A DNA stretch of 64,000 nucleotides, taken from positions 209,749,825-209,813,824 of the forward strand of contig CM037876.1 in the NCBI GenBank assembly GCA_021292165.1, written 5' to 3'. This stretch comes from Shinisaurus crocodilurus (lineage: Eukaryota; Chordata; Lepidosauria; Squamata; Shinisauridae). The translations under genes were made by a program, and so were the position numbers. The notes beneath the pieces were generated by a model that saw nothing but the letters and a program-made list of their open reading frames with translations, made no database searches and was not told where the DNA came from. How positions within the stretch are numbered: position 1 is the stretch's first letter; the number at the start of each line of letters is the position of its first letter. Below are positions 44,047 to 55,466 of this stretch, piece after piece.

Positions 44047-44885
44047 AGAACCAGAGTGATAAAGAGGCTAGAGCAAGGGTCCCCAACCTGTTTGGACCCA
44101 TGGGCACATTTGGGAATTTGAGAAACTGTTGTGGGCACCACCACAAAATGGCTCACATGGAGGATGTGCCTCGTAGGGGCCTGGCTGGTCAAAAGAGGTT
44201 GGGGGGAGAGAAATACCAAGGCTAGGAGGGAGGAGGAAATAGTAAGGCAGAGAGGTAGAAGGGAAGAAAGAGCGATGCTAGAGACTAGGAGGGGGGAGAA
44301 ACAGTGAAGTAAAGAGGTGGGGGGGGAGAGGAAAAAAGCAAGGCTAGAGGCCAGGACTGGGGAGGAACAGCAAGATAAAGGGACGAGTGGGAGAGAAAGA
44401 GCAAGGCATGGGGTTAGGAAGGGAAAGAAGGTGGCTAGGGGTGGGGAAGGGAGAGAGAGTGGATGGGTGGAGAGAAATAGCAAGGCTAGAGGCTCCAAGT
44501 GGAGAGATAAGAGAGAGAGCAAAGGGGATAGGTCTGGGTAGATGGAAGAAGATTGGGTGGGGCCAGGAAGCCTCTGCCTCTTCCTGCCCACCGAACAGCT
44601 GATCAGCAGCAGGTTCAGAAACAGGAAAGATAACTGGGTGCTCTAACAGTTTTCAAGTTTCTTATTAAAAATAAATTTTTGAAGGGGACAGGGAGAACTT
44701 TGTGGGCATCATTGGAAGCCCCTGTGGGCATCATGACATCCATGGGTGCCTCATTGGGGAGCCCTGGGCTAGAGTATTGGACTTGCTCGGCTATGAAACT
44801 CACTGGGTGGTCTTTCACAAGTCTTTCACTCAGCCTAACTTACCTCATAAATTTGTTGAGAATGTAAAATGGGATTACCCCCTTG
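44047..44885 (+). repeat. Sauria SINE split by a hAT element
   Basis: Head remnant GAACCAGAGTGATAAAGAGG up to 44073 and body from 44767: CTAGAGTATTGGACTTGC, GAAACTCACTGGGTGG, CAGCCTAACTTACCTCATAA, TTGTTGAGAATGTAAAATGG. The two parts join across the hAT target duplication. Confidence 0.65.
44074..44766. mobile_element. hAT MITE with purine-rich minisatellite
   Basis: 693 bp, left end CAAGGGTCCCCAACC, right end TTGGGGAGCCCTG, flanked by a perfect 8-bp duplication GGCTAGAG (44066-44073, 44767-44774). The interior 44215-44530 is almost entirely purine on this strand and repeats a unit of roughly 60-70 bp containing AGCAAGGCTAGAGGC. Both ends carry a matching GTGGGCA-type segment. No transposase. 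Confidence 0.82.
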
Positions 44886-45231
44886 TATGTACTTGGGAAT
44901 ATCATACCCTCCAACATTTCACAGATGAAAATAGGGACACACATGTGAATTTGTAAGAGGCATAGTTGAGCAGCATGAAGGTGTGATCAAGAGGGAGTGG
45001 CCAGGCAACATGAGGGTGTGGCCAAAGATATAGCCACCCACCCCAGGATGCTCTGACTATTTAAGGGCTCTGACCACTTTGAAGCCACTTTGATCTCCAG
45101 ACCCATCATGATGATGGTGATTGCTGTTGTTGTCATTATTATTGTACCATCAATGTGCATGGTGCTTTACTGAGTATAAGAGAACAGTTCCCTGCCCCAA
45201 AGAGCTTACAATCTAAAATGTAATATAGAGG

Positions 45232-46623
45232 TGTAATGGGAGTTGCGAAAGATGGCGAGGAGTGCAGTGTTGCACAACAGTCCTGCCTCAATGCTCTGTA
45301 TTATGCTCTGTATTACACTATAACTCTGTATTATGCTCTGTAATAGCAAGGCATGACCTTGCTTGAATTGCTAGCATGTGAGTTGGCTACTAGCCAGGAG
45401 TTGTCAGCCGACAGGCTGATGCAATAATCTCCAGTAACGTGTGACCTGGCTGCTGGCCAGAAGAATGACACTGCACAACAGCACAGGTGCTATCATTTAA
45501 ACACGAGGTCTGCAGTCCATGGAGTTTGGTGCTAGAATTGTATATAAGACTAGCAAATGCAGCCTGAAGTGTTGGTTGGTTGTGGTGTGGTGTGTGTGGT
45601 TGAAGTGTGCTGAGAAGGAAGAGAGAGATCCAGGAACCGTTTGGCTGCCAGCCTGAAGAAGGACAAAGAACCAGCAGGAGCCCTGACACAGACAGAGGGG
45701 AAGAGAGACCTCAAGGCTGAGTGACTACAGCAAGGACCCAACTGATACTGGAGGCAGAGCTTCTTGACTGGTTGGTTGGTGATCATCATCATCATCAGGC
45801 GATCACTCGTGACCGAGTAAAATTGTCTTCCGGGATAAAAGGAGGAAATTCTAAAGAAGATTGTGTAGACTCTAGCGATGGGTCCGTAAGTGACTGTGGA
45901 GGCCAATTCTAGATCCACACAGCTTCCCACAGTGAGGACACAGGTTACCAGATAGAAGATGGTCTTGTAAAGGATTCATTTGACGTGCTTTTCGCTTAGC
46001 ACGTTTCTCCCTTTCACCTTGCACTCGGGCTTCTTCAAAGTCCATGGAACCTTTGTGAAAGGCCAACCTCCATTTAGATCGTTCATGGGCCAGAGCTTCC
46101 CAGTTTTCGATGTTTATATTGCATTTTTTTAGATTAGCCTTATGAACATCTTTAAACCTCTTATATTGACCACCGATATTCCGCTTTCCATCCTTGAGTT
46201 GGGAGTAAAGTAACTGCTTTGGGAGACGGCAGTCAGGCATTCGAACAACATGACCGGTCCACTGAAGTTGGCGTTGAAGGATCATTTTTTCAATGCTAGT
46301 AGTCTTTGCTTCTTCCAGTACACTGACATTTGTTCGCCTATCTTCCCAAGTAATTCGCAGGATTTTCCGGAGGCAACGTTGATGAAACCTTTCAAGGAGG
46401 TGGAAGTGACGTTTATAGATAGTCCATGTTTCGCAGGCATACAATAAAGTTGGTAATACAATGGCTTCATAGGGGTGGGGCTCTTACTAGAGAACTTGGG
46501 ATTGTTGTACTTTGTATAATAAGGATCTTAACTTGCAATAAAAGATGTTTGGCTTGATCCTCCTGGATTTATTATGGCATGAGAATTCATCAAAGAACCC
46601 CTGCCAAGCCCTTTCGGAAAACA
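45232..46623 (+). mobile_element. LTR-like segment interrupted by a LINE
   Basis: Begins TGTAATGGGAGTTGCG, has TATATAAG at 45541, AATAAA at 46537-46542 and ends GGAAAACA at 46623. It is followed by TTTGGCAGAACAAGAGGTGA, which could be a primer-binding region. Without the LINE at 45786-46470 it would be about 700 bp. No gag/pol was seen downstream, so only an LTR and perhaps a leader remain. The class was not determined. Confidence 0.42.
45786..46470 (-). mobile_element. Non-LTR retrotransposon 3' end, copy B (5'-truncated)
   Basis: Minus strand open from about 46444 to the stop near 45872: YACETWTIYKRHFHLLERF, QWTGHVVRMPDCRLPKQLL, then uninterrupted to the terminal finger CPHCGKLCGSRIGLHSHLRTH. 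Unlike copy A it has no frameshift. The 3' end is an ATC repeat at 45786. Truncated at the 5' side at 46470. Confidence 0.85.
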
Positions 46624-47264
46624 TTTGGCAGAACAAGAGGTGACAACAAATGGTAGGAAGGGGTAAACCGAGGAGCAATATGCCATTATTTCCGTCAAAC
46701 ATAACTTTCAGCCTACTTTCCCCACATTGTGCAGGAAACTCCTTGTTTTAAAGATCTCCTTCCCACTTTAAAAATGGATCCCTCCATGGTGTCTTTGTTC
46801 TCATTAGTAGTTTGCCAAAGAAATAATAATATTAAACATTTAGATATCTCTGAGTGTGCAAAGTGGTTCACAGACCCACCCTGCAAGCTCCTATTTTCTC
46901 CACTCAGAAAGAAAACATGTGGGCTCTATTGTACGAGGAGGAGGAGGAGGAGGAGGAGGAGGAGGAGGAGGAGGAGGAGGAGGAGATAGAACAATAATGC
47001 CAAAATGGAATGATGATGTTTGTTGCTGCTATTTGAGGTAGTTGAGTTTTTTTTTCTTTCTTTCTCTTGAGGAGGCTGCCAACTTGGAGTAGACAAATTC
47101 ATGGAGGTTAGTATCTAGTTTCCTTTCTCAAGGCATTATATTACTGATAAGGCTATCAATGGATTAGTTATGATGGCTACATAGCACCTCCAGGATTGGA
47201 GACACCATTCCTCTGAATACCAGTTGCTGGGGAACACGAGTGGGAGCGTACTGTTACCCTCATG
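46624..47264. other. Intergenic with GGA microsatellite
   Basis: An uninterrupted GAG/GGA run occupies 46935-46985. Otherwise nothing recognised. Confidence 0.5.
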
Positions 47265-47365
47265 TCCTGCTTCAGAGCTTTCCAGAGCATCTGGCTGGTC
47301 ACTGTGGGAAACAGGATGCTGGACCAGATAGGCCTTTCCAGTAGGGCTCTTTTTATGGTCTTAGG
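47265..47365 (+). repeat. CR1-type 3'-terminal fragment
   Basis: GAGCATCTGGCTGGTCACTG, ACAGGATGCTGGACCAGATA, GGCCTTTCCAGTAGGGCTCT. Same family as 32680. Confidence 0.6.
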
Positions 47366-47789
47366 GTCTCAACCTAGCACAGAGAGGAAGGCATGAACAC
47401 CTTCTCTTACAAGAAGATGCAAGACCAATCCCTATATACAAACCCAGGTTTCTTAAGTGTATGCAAGGGACTAGGTTTGCATGAAGATGTCCTTCCTTTT
47501 GTCTGTTAGACTTATGGGTTGAATAAGGCAATCTGGAGGTTAATTTTTGACAGCCAAGTTCAGAGCATAAGCCTTTTAATGGCACAAATTGTGTCAGTCT
47601 TCAGAATAAATTCATGAGAAGCTGCCCATTATAAGTCTCTGACCATCAAGGGCTATTCCTGGAGTTCCGATAGGAGCAAAGTCTAGTTTTACAGCCTGAT
47701 GCTATAAATGTTCATTCAAAAGCCACTCCCATTTCTTTCCATGGGGCTTTACTCTCAAGGAAGTGGCCAGAATACTGTTGCCTTATAGC

Positions 47790-47876
47790 ACAATCCTAGG
47801 CATGATCATTCAGAAGTATGTCCCATGGAATTCAATAGGGCTTACTCCCAAGTAAGTGTACAATTGAATCACGCTA
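47790..47876. repeat. Short palindromic AATCCTAT-family repeat
   Basis: GCACAATCCTAGGCATGATC, AGTATGTCCCATGGAATTCA, ATAGGGCTTACTCCCAAGTA, ending CAATTGAATCAC. Confidence 0.55.
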
Positions 47877-47964
47877 TTAGATTTAGCTAAATTCAATAAT
47901 AAGTTGTCAAGCAGGACCACAGGTATTGACTATGCTTTGTTAAAAGACTCAGAAGGCCTAATAG

Positions 47965-47965
<1 letters not shown>

Positions 47966-48035
<70 letters not shown>
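47966..48035. repeat. (TTA)n microsatellite
   Basis: About 23 uninterrupted units over 70 bp. Confidence 0.95.
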
Positions 48036-48310
48036 GGGAAAGGGTATGCCTTAAATGTAAATGTATTCTGGGTCAAAATATTTCAGGCTTTATTCTTTTT
48101 TTAAAATTCATGGTTAGAGGTTAATAAATATTTTTCCTTCCCACAATTCACATATCTTGCATTTGAGCACATATATCCAGTATTAAACACTGAAGCTCCA
48201 TGTTTTAAAGCAGTCTACAACACTGATCATCACATCTTGTGGCAGCAAATCTATTATGCATTGTGTGAAGAAGTATCGTGTAATTGAGAGATAATTGTGA
48301 AATGCTGCTC

Positions 48311-48379
48311 TTTGCTAGAAGAAGAGGTAGCAGCAGCAGTGCCAGTGTTAGGATGACTTTTCCAGAATTATATTATATA
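48311..48379 (+). repeat. 69-bp repeat, copy 1
   Basis: Identical over 69 bp to 53771-53839; starts TTTGCTAGAAGAAGAGGTAG. An AT-rich stretch follows both copies. Confidence 0.85.
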
Positions 48380-48839
48380 ATATATATGTATTATAATTAT
48401 TACATTATTATATTATATATTATTTTATAATATTTTATAAGTGGTTTTGTAATTTTTTTAACCTTAATTGTTGATATCTGGTGGTTTTCGGGGGGGGGGG
48501 TCAGTGCTTGCTGGGCAATCTCTTTCTTTTTGTTTTATAATTGTCAGGATTGGCACAAATTCAACAGGTTAAACTTATGGAGCTGAATCACATCTTTGTC
48601 CAATCAATGATGAATGATGAATAGTGCACAGTGGGGTAAGCACAGTCTACAACGCAGTGTGTTAATCAGGCATATATGCATAGAGCTACACATGTGAAAT
48701 ACTGAATTGGATTCATAGAAATCTGAACTCATTTGATTTCTGACATCCCCAACCACATGTGGGCAACTTGCAGGCTGTGGGCAACTTGCAACATGCACAG
48801 GCTTGCATCCGCAGGGACTTAGACTCCAATGTTATAGCA

Positions 48840-50670
48840 GTTGAATCAGGTGAGGTACGCAGAGCACAGCCTGGTCCAGTTATTTTAGATGAGTTTCAAT
48901 TGGTACAGCTCAAGGATGTTGACACGGTGCTTGGACAGGTTCGTGCAACCACGTCTCTTCTGGATCCTTGCCCCTCTTGGCTTATAAAAAGTAGCAAGGA
49001 GGGAACAGCCAGCTGGGCCAGAGAGGTGATCCTTGTGAGAGGGAGTGGTCCTATGCCACCTGAAACAGGCGGTGGTGAGGCCACTCCTGAAGAAACCCTC
49101 TCTGGACCCGGAAGATGTTAACAATTTTAGGCCGGTGGCAAATGTTCCTTTCCTGGGCAAGGTCCTTGAGCGGGTGGTGGCCAACCAGCTCCAGGCGCTC
49201 TTGGATGAGACTGATTATCTGGATCCATTTCAGTTGGGGTTCAGGCCTGGTTTTGGCAGGGAAACAGCTTTGGTCGTCGTGTTTGATGACCTATGTCAGG
49301 AGAAAGACAGGGGGAGTGTGACCCTGTTGATACTCCTGGATCTCTCAGTGGCTGTCAATACTATCGACCATGGTATCCTTTGTTAGGTTTTGCATGGGCA
49401 GAACGAGGATTGTCACCTGACATCAGGATTGTCACCTGACATGGAGGATGTCTCCTGAGGTGAAGTACACAAAGTGGTGTGCAAATAGTCAGCAGACATA
49501 ATGTCAAGGTCTATGACTCAGAATCATGGGGCAAGTTGGAATCAACATGTTGTGAAGAATAGGTTATATAACTGGTGAGTAATATCCTATTTATAGATAC
49601 TGTAAATAGGGTCTTACTATATAAGTTGGGGTAAGACACACATCCCCTCACTTGCTTGAGACTTGTTCTGGACTTCTACTTCAAGTCAGTCACTTCACTT
49701 CATCTCAGCCTTACCACTGGGGTCTTGGATTTGTATCTGCAATGATGTAGCGAGACAGAGGACATCTCTTCTGCGTAAGAGATGCATTGCTTGCCTTAAT
49801 CCCATGTAATTGGGTCTTACAAATAAACTCTTTATTCTTCATTAACTGCTGTTATCTCCTCCTTCCGTCTGCGTGACTGGGACTGAGGGTCACTGGCTAG
49901 GTAAGCTTTTGAACCTGGGTCAGTCCAGCTCTCACATCCTTCTGGGACGGCTGTCTGAGTTGGGGGGGGGTATTGCATTGCAGTAGTTCTGCTCCTCTGG
50001 CTGGCTCCAGAAGGTGGTGCTTGGGGAATACTACTCGGCCCCGTGGACTCTCCAGTATGGGGTTCCAGTATGCATCTCAGATCCGAGCATATTACACCAG
50101 TTCTGGCCCTTTTGTACTGGCTGCCAATATGCTTCCGAGGTGAATTCAAGGTGCTGGTTCTAATCTATAAAGCCCTACATGGTTTAGGACTACAATACCT
50201 GACGGAACGCCTCTCCCAACCGCAATCTACCTGGACACTATGCTCAACATCTGCGGCCCTCCTCCGACTGCCACCTCCAAGGGAGGCTCAGTTGGTGGCA
50301 ACAAGGAGGAGGGCCTTCTCAGTGGCAGCCCCCCAATTATGGAATAAGCTCCCCACTGAGGCCTGCCTGGCACCAACCTTATTATATTTTCTGCACCAGG
50401 TTAAGACTTCCCTCTATGCCAAGGCATTCAATATTTAACTGTTCAAAATAGCACATGGGGTGGGGAGGGGGGTAATTGTCACCTGTAGGCTTAGTTTTAT
50501 TAACTTTTAGTATTGTCATTTTAAATTCGGTTTTAAACTTTTTAATAACTACATTGTATGTTTTTATTGTTGGTTTTTATGTGGATTATTATTGTATGAA
50601 TTGTTGTGAACCGCCCAGAGAGCTTTGGCTATGGGGCAGTAATGAATGAAATGAAATAAATAATAACGTG
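48840..50670 (+). mobile_element. L2/CR1-type LINE, degraded, with insertion
   Basis: 48885-49385 reads LDEFQLVQLKDVDTVLGQVR, TTSLLDPCPSWLIKSS, then a frame change to VNNFRPVANVPFLGKVLERV, QLGFRPGFGRETALVV and LLDLSVAVNTIDHGIL: reverse-transcriptase motifs. After an interruption (49386 to about 49990) the C-terminal part resumes (HITPVLALLYWLPICF, AFSVAAPQLWNKLPTEA). The 3' end GTGAACCGCCCAGAGAGCTT and an AATAAATAATAA tail close it near 50665. The F/YADD segment is absent. Non-functional. Confidence 0.7.
49386..49990 (+). mobile_element. LTR-like insertion within the LINE
   Basis: Foreign to the LINE on either side. It has a tandem AGGATTGTCACCTGACAT pair near 49409-49445, a TATA-like CTATATAAGTTGGGG near 49617, AATAAA near 49822 and TCTTCATTAACTGCTGTT after it, as in a solo LTR. 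Ends and target duplication are not defined, and some LINE sequence is missing. Confidence 0.4.
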
Positions 50671-50859
50671 TATCCCACAGAGGCCTTCTGTATGGCTTGT
50701 GTGCCAGTGCCCAAGCTTGCACTGAATTGCCCACCACGACCAAATTTAAGCCCACCTCTCAGCTATTTGGTGGACTGCAGGGAGCATGAGAGCGGGTGGT
50801 GGTGGTGGTGGTGGCATGTGGGGAAAGTCATCCCACATGCTGTGTGTGAAGGGGTATGT

Positions 50860-51620
50860 TAAAATGTTTGTGCGAATGTGGGTAGTTGTCGTGCCACCCC
50901 CTGGGATAAGTCCTCTTCAGAGGATGATCTGGAGCCTCCTGAGTTGGACATCCCCAGGGAACAAGTCATTTCAGGGGACCCTGGGGCTGACCAGGAGGGT
51001 CCTGGGCCCTCAGGAGAGAGGGTTTCACCCCTGTCAGAAGATGGGGGGCTTGGGCCCTCAGGGGAGAGGACCACAGGTCCATTCCTGCATGAAGAGGGGA
51101 GTTCTGCTTCAGAGGCTGAGTGGCCACCCAGTCCTAGAGAGCGTCATTGCCTTAAGAGGCAGATCAGTAGGGCTCCTTTAAGAAGAAGTATCTGACTCCA
51201 AAGAAGGATTCCTCAAGTGGAGGGAACTCCTTGGAAGCAAGACTTGCAATGTACTGCAGCTGAGCCTTGGGTGGGGCTCAGGAGGCACTGGTAGCCTGCA
51301 TTCTCAGGCTAGCCTTTGCTGGAAATGATGCTGTTTCTTTGGCTCCAGTATTTTGTATCCTGACTTGTGTTTGGATATCTGTGTATCAATCTTTGGACTT
51401 CTGCCTGACACTGCCTCTTGGACTGTGATTCTACTTGACTGATATCCCATGTGTTTGACCTTGGCTACTCCTCTGACTTCCCTCTGGAAAATCCATGTTT
51501 GACTGATAAAACTGTGCTTGTCTTTTGTTTGCTTGACTTCTCTATTGTAATCAATTCTGTGTTTGCCTAGTGAAGAGCTGAACCTAGGAGCAGAATAGAA
51601 GACTGCATGTGTGCGTTTGT
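50860..51620 (+). other. Unclassified retroelement-like segment
   Basis: An open frame (about 50878-51195) rich in Pro, Ser, Glu and Gly, with a duplicated GPSGERVSPLSEDGG / GPSGERTTG unit and an end PSPRERHCLKRQISRAPLRR, then pyrimidine-rich text with many CTGACTTC/TTGACT words. It looks like a retroelement protein tail and terminal region, but I cannot place it. Confidence 0.3.
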
Positions 51621-51961
51621 GTATGAAGGGGGGGAGGGGAATGCCACCCAGGTCCAGCTCTAGTCCCCAACCCACCACCCATTGCTGCATTTAATACTTT
51701 CCCTCCTCTGGAGTGGACAATACTGAGCTAGAAGGACCTGAGGTCTAACTCAGTTTAAGGCACTTTCCCATGTAGGACTTTTAGACCAACTGAAAAAGGA
51801 TGATGTGTAGAAGAATGAATAAACAGGTAGGAGGCTATGTCAGGACATGGGGCCTCTGAACACCAAATCCCTTCATCTATGTAGAAACTAATGAATCATG
51901 TGGATCATGATGGATGATTATTCTGTGTTGTACAGAGACTTAAAAACCCACCTTACATTCT

Positions 51962-52045
51962 AAAAACATAACAAGAGCCATGCTGAATCAGAATCAGACC
52001 AGTGGTCCATCATTCTGTTCGCACATTGGCCAACCACCTGCCTGT
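51962..52045 (-). repeat. CR1-type 3'-terminal fragment, antisense
   Basis: AACATAACAAGAGCCATGCT, ATCAGACCAGTGGTCCATCA, TCTGTTCGCACATTGGCCAA. Short copy of the element at 7038. Confidence 0.55.
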
Positions 52046-53700
52046 GGAAGTCCTGAGTATGTTCTATGTGCAGGTGTTTTGTGATATGCGTACATAATTG
52101 CTGTATGTGTAGCAATCCAATAAGCCAAAGTGGCCCTCATTGAGATTCAATGAATGGCCACTTTAAGGCACTTTTATACTATGGAAAGTGCTATGGATGT
52201 GACAATTCTTTGAAAACAACCATTAATGTAAATGTTGATTTTCCATCCCTCCTCCTGAAAATGGCACTGAGTAAAATAATGACTGGTGTAATTGCTTTGC
52301 ACTATGACATATAAGGCAATATTATCATTGAGATGATCATGCACAGCAAAGGTGTGGAATTGAATGTGAGCATCATTTGTGTAAACAGCCACCACCTGGG
52401 ATCCAGACATGAGCTGTTTTTCCCCAGGTCAGAGAGAGAATCATGGTATGCTCAGATTGTTTTTAACAGATCTTGGGCTGCATTTTTTATTTTATTTTTG
52501 CCTTGCTAAGAAGTCCTTGTCATTATGAATGTGCATTATGAGTGCATTGTGCACAGTCCTGGTATGCAAATGTGGAGCATTCAGAGAAGTGAAATCATTC
52601 TGTGTTGTAATTTACAAAGATAATAACATCTTAAGAGTTGGCACTGTGTGTGTGTGTGTGTGTGTGTGTGTTTGAGGACTTTATGATGGCAGTTTAGTCT
52701 CAGCCACAGAGCACAAAGTGTTTCTTTCATTATTAACAATAACTGAGCCAATGAAAATGCTTTTAAAAATACACCAGACAAGCAGTTATCCAGCTCTTCC
52801 TCTTCGACATCCACAAACCATATTTTAGCATCTTATAAACCGGCATATAGAACAGCTTTGTAAACATCTGCTTTTCATTGTTAATTGTCAGGAAAAATTA
52901 GAGATTTAAATGCTTCTTTTGTAGCACTCCATAATCCTGTAAGAAGAAAAGCACTATGTTCTCCCCATCGTCCCTTTTCTAGTGCAGATATTTATTTACT
53001 ACTATATACTACACTTCAGTTTGTGTATGTGTGTTTTTTAAATTTAAATGTTAGTTTACATTTATTTCTGGGATTTTCTTTAACATTTTAGATTTTATAA
53101 ATGTAACAACCTTATTGCAGCTCTGTGAATGAGACACACAACAAAGGCAGAATTGTACATACGGTATTTCCTGGCAGCTTAAACATACAATGACTTTGGG
53201 GTTTTGTTTTGTTTTGGCAGTATGGTTTCTTCTACATATTTTGGGGGAAAAACTTTAACAAAGTTCTAATAAAAATACTAAGACTGCAAAATATTATATA
53301 GATGATTCTTGTCAAGAACTGTTGAGTATTATCTATAGGAAATTCACAAATGAAACTTATGTTATTAAAAAGCAGGGATGAAAAATTGCACCAAGTGTTC
53401 TTGGGATACTTATCTAGCAAAAGAAACAATAAAAAAACATCTTCCTAGAGCATCATAGTAGTTAAAAAAAATAACATTTCATTTTGGTATTTTTTCTGTC
53501 CCCATAATCAATGCCAGTGTAGTCTGCCTGGCAAAAAACCACACAAAACCACAGTGCTTCAGGTACTGTTCACATCACACAGTAGCTGCATTATCAGAGT
53601 GGTTGTAAAAGCAATCTATTCATAAAAATGTCCTACCTTTTATTATCCTTACCCTGGATTAGCCATGTTTAATTCTCCTTTTGCTCTTCCACTCACTGGA
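52046..53700. other. Intergenic, no gene recognised
   Basis: AT-rich unique-looking DNA with a GT microsatellite at 52645-52672. Confidence 0.45.
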
Positions 53701-53712
53701 AAAATACTCACA

Positions 53713-53713
<1 letters not shown>

Positions 53714-53767
<54 letters not shown>
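53714..53767. repeat. (AAT)n microsatellite
   Basis: About 18 units, ending directly beside the second copy of the 69-bp repeat. Confidence 0.95.
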
Positions 53768-53768
<1 letters not shown>

Positions 53769-53770
53769 TA

Positions 53771-53828
53771 TTTGCTAGAAGAAGAGGTAGCAGCAGCAGT
53801 GCCAGTGTTAGGATGACTTTTCCAGAAT

Positions 53829-53839
<11 letters not shown>
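53771..53839 (+). repeat. 69-bp repeat, copy 2
   Basis: Identical to 48311-48379. It lies between an AAT run and an AT run (about 53834-53862). Confidence 0.85.
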
Positions 53840-53863
<24 letters not shown>

Positions 53864-55377
53864 AGAAAGATCTGGTTCACTGAGCATTAACCATATTCTT
53901 CATTTAGAACCACTCAATCAATGTTTTCCCTATGTATTTATTTTAATTTCAATCTCTTTGAAATACACATCCACCCAGCTGAACGTCAACTTAGAATTTT
54001 AACACAGTGTTATATCATTTTGTTAGTTTATAGTGCAGTAGACGTCTGAGATGTACTGCTATACTTATTTTATCTCATTCTCCCCTTGCTCTTCATTTGT
54101 CACTTATCCCGCTTATTTTATTGAACTACCGTCGACATAAACCTCATTGCTGCATGTAAAATGTAATTAAAATACAGTTTTAACAACAACCATACAATGA
54201 TGCCAGCGATCTCAAAGATATATAAAGTACAGTGTGCGTTAAGTTAATAGGAGGAACCAGAATTAACATTTGATGACAAAATACATGGTTTAAAATTCCA
54301 GTTCCTACCATTCTGTAATAATTCCAGTTTAATCCAAGTGTAGGATCATGAAGCCTAATCCTAAAGGCATTTATCTGGATGTAACTGATTTGTATGGAAC
54401 TTACTTCAAAGATATGTCTCGGAATTGGAAACTTTAAAAAGCACTGATAGCAGTGTTGTTGTTTTCTTCTTTATTTCACCTTTCCTTTTCTCTCTCTTGG
54501 AATTATTGCTATTATGTAAACTGTATTTTATTTATTAATACCACTGTATACTGGCAAATAATGTCTTCCATGAAAGAAAGAAGCCACAGTACAGAAACAC
54601 AGTCCTATAAAACATAATATACTAAAAGAACTGCCAACAGAGCTATAGTATTCCTCTGGTTTGCTTACCTCTAGTACTGGATCTACAGCCTATGTCCTGG
54701 TCCCATTACCACTTGCTGATGTCATACTTTCAAGGGGGATCGATCACTGGCAGGGGGGATAGCCCATGGGGTAACATCACATCACAGTGCTTAACGCATG
54801 TGTATATTCGTTTCCATGATCTCATAAATGTAAGAATGCTTAACACTGTTTGTGTTTTCAGAATGTAAAGTGACTTATTACAAAGACCACATACGTATAG
54901 TGCAAATAAAAATGCCCCCATGTCAAAAGCTATTTGTATGAAATTCGAAGACCACTACCTATAAGACACTTTATTTCAAGTTACTCCATAATTAAACATT
55001 AAGAAGTTTATATTTGAAGATGATATTTAAGAATCTGTTGCTGTTGCAACAAAGTATGCTCTTTGTTTGGAATCTGCTAATGAGCATTCTTAAATGTTAA
55101 TAGCAATTCTTTATGATCTCATGTGTTTTCCTTGTCTTACCCCCAGAAAAATTATGTTTTCTGTTTGTACCTGTACAATTAGGAACCAACATGGAAAAGT
55201 TAGGAATAAATGGAAAAGAATGATCACATCTAAGTCTAGAAACTAACCAATACTTTTAACAGTTCCCCCACCCCCAACATAATAAAGCATGTTGCAATAG
55301 AGAGAAAATGCAACCTTGCTTTTGTCCAAAATATATTTGCTTTACACATTAGAACAGATGTTAGATGAGCATTTTAC

Positions 55378-55466
55378 AGCACAATCCTATCCATGTCTAC
55401 TCAGAAGTATGTCCCACTGATTTTGGTGGGGCTTATTCCCAGATAAGTGGGTATTGGATTGCAGCC
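55378..55466. repeat. Short palindromic AATCCTAT-family repeat
   Basis: AGCACAATCCTATCCATGTC, AGTATGTCCCACTGATTTTG, GGGGCTTATTCCCAGATAAG, GGTATTGGATTGCAGCC. Confidence 0.6.

Noticed and set aside
43971..44591. 206-codon Leu/Ser/Pro-rich frame on the minus strand
   Set aside because: It is the complement of the purine-rich minisatellite in the hAT element, so its composition is an artefact.
46729..46989. Poly-Arg / poly-Gly reading frames
   Set aside because: Produced by the GGA microsatellite.
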